Assembly (NCBI GenBank): GCA_902783535.1
Contig: CACZRJ010000043.1
Span: 1-7,378, forward strand
Length of the DNA: 7,378 nt
DNA from: an uncultured Ruminococcus sp.
GTDB taxonomy: Bacteria > Bacillota > Clostridia > Oscillospirales > CAG-382
Reading direction: 5' to 3'
Positions 6,763 to 7,378 of the stretch are shown one piece after another (position 1 is the stretch's first letter; every line of letters starts with the position of its first letter). Below the pieces are notes generated by a model that was not told the origin of the DNA, searched no databases, and worked only from the letters and a program-made list of their open reading frames with translations. A program made the translations under genes and the position numbers.

Positions 6763-7378
6763 AGAAAAACCTCGGCAGAACCATTATCATATGGATGATA
6801 GTGCTTGCGATCATTATCGCCGTTTCAACGTTCCTGTTCCGGTACAGTTCGGCTGAAACGGTCATATACAGTCAGGTGCTGAAAGACTTCAGGAGCGGGA
6901 AGGTCGAGAGCTTTCAAGTCAACCGCAACAATGTGATCAAGTACTCTATCGGGTCGAAGGTCTATGAGCATGAGTTGCGCGACATCAACATCTTCTACAA
7001 CGATCTCGGAAGCCTTATCAGCGAGCAGCTTGAAAAGGGGACACTGAAAGAGTTCACTTACGACTCCATCGCTGTATCATGGTGGGTCTCGCTGATTCCG
7101 TACGCGATTGTTATCGTCGTGTTCGTGGTCATCTGGTGGCTGTTCATGTCCAGATCGGCACAGGGAGGCGGAGGCGGCTTTGGCGGAAGGATCAACTCCT
7201 TCAGCAAAGCAAAAACGAAGCTCGGCTCTGACGAAAAGGTCAAAGTCACCTTCAATGATGTCGCCGGAGCCGACGAAGAGAAAGAAGAACTCCAGGAAGT
7301 CGTCGACTTCCTCAAGAATCCGCAGAAATATGCGAGTCTCGGAGCCAGAATACCGAAAGGCGTCCTTTTGATCGGTCC
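6759..7378 (+). CDS. ftsH: ATP-dependent zinc metalloprotease FtsH, 5' part only
   Basis: FtsH is a hexameric inner-membrane AAA+ protease that extracts and degrades misassembled membrane proteins and some regulators. The window holds the first 206 codons of a protein that is normally 600-700 residues; the right edge cuts it just before the Walker A motif (GVLLIG, then the expected PPGTGKT). Visible parts are a first membrane helix (about 7-27, IIIWMIVLAIIIAV), an extracytoplasmic domain (about 30-105), and a second helix (about 110-130, LIPYAIVIVVFVVIWWLF). A glycine-rich linker (136-143, GGGGGFGG) and the start of the AAA+ module with FNDVAG (165-170) follow. The zinc site HEXXH is beyond the edge. 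Translation starts at GTG, which overlaps the tilS stop as GTGA, with AGAAGGTGA as ribosome site. An hpt gene, often found between tilS and ftsH in Bacillota, is absent here. Confidence 0.95.
   Translation, partial: MKKNLGRTIIIWMIVLAIIIAVSTFLFRYSSAETVIYSQVLKDFRSGKVESFQVNRNNVIKYSIGSKVYEHELRDINIFYNDLGSLISEQLEKGTLKEFTYDSIAVSWWVSLIPYAIVIVVFVVIWWLFMSRSAQGGGGGFGGRINSFSKAKTKLGSDEKVKVTFNDVAGADEEKEELQEVVDFLKNPQKYASLGARIPKGVLLIG

Noticed and set aside
1..7378. Search for mobile elements, CRISPR repeats, tRNA or rRNA genes and defence genes
   Set aside because: By eye I found no long direct or inverted repeats, no transposase or integrase motifs and no RNA genes; all six coding regions are recognised housekeeping genes.

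Overview
The window is a stretch of bacterial core chromosome with every gene on the + strand and almost no non-coding DNA. It holds, in order: the 3' part of a type IIA topoisomerase A subunit (parC-like); a complete gdpP (membrane c-di-AMP phosphodiesterase); rplI (ribosomal protein bL9); dnaB (replicative helicase); tilS (tRNA-Ile lysidine synthetase); and the 5' third of ftsH (membrane AAA+ protease). The gene content, the gdpP-rplI-dnaB order, the two-helix GdpP architecture and the strong AGGAG-type ribosome sites point to the Bacillota (Firmicutes). A Clostridia- or Erysipelotrichia-like anaerobe of moderate GC content is likely, but genus cannot be judged from this sequence alone.

Layout: bases 1-1371 encode the topoisomerase fragment, whose N-terminal catalytic part lies off the left edge. 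The only substantial gap, 1372-1515, holds a perfect-consensus vegetative promoter (TTGACA, 17-base spacer, TATAAT) followed by a leader of about 80 bases with small hairpins and three CGTTTC hexamers. From 1516 to the right edge the five genes are packed as a probable single transcription unit: gdpP to rplI 43 bases, rplI to dnaB 22 bases, dnaB overlapping tilS by 23 bases, and tilS overlapping ftsH by a GTGA junction. No rho-independent terminator was seen anywhere.

Together the genes cover housekeeping near the replication and translation machinery: chromosome decatenation, c-di-AMP turnover, large-subunit assembly, the fork helicase, decoding of AUA codons and membrane protein quality control. 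In many Bacillota an hpt gene sits between tilS and ftsH; here it is absent.

I found no mobile element, CRISPR array, tRNA/rRNA gene, defence system or unknown gene. The points worth a second look are the consensus promoter and its leader, the missing hpt, the loss of the GyrA box in the topoisomerase, and a perfect DnaA box inside tilS. I do not see evidence of a previously undescribed system.
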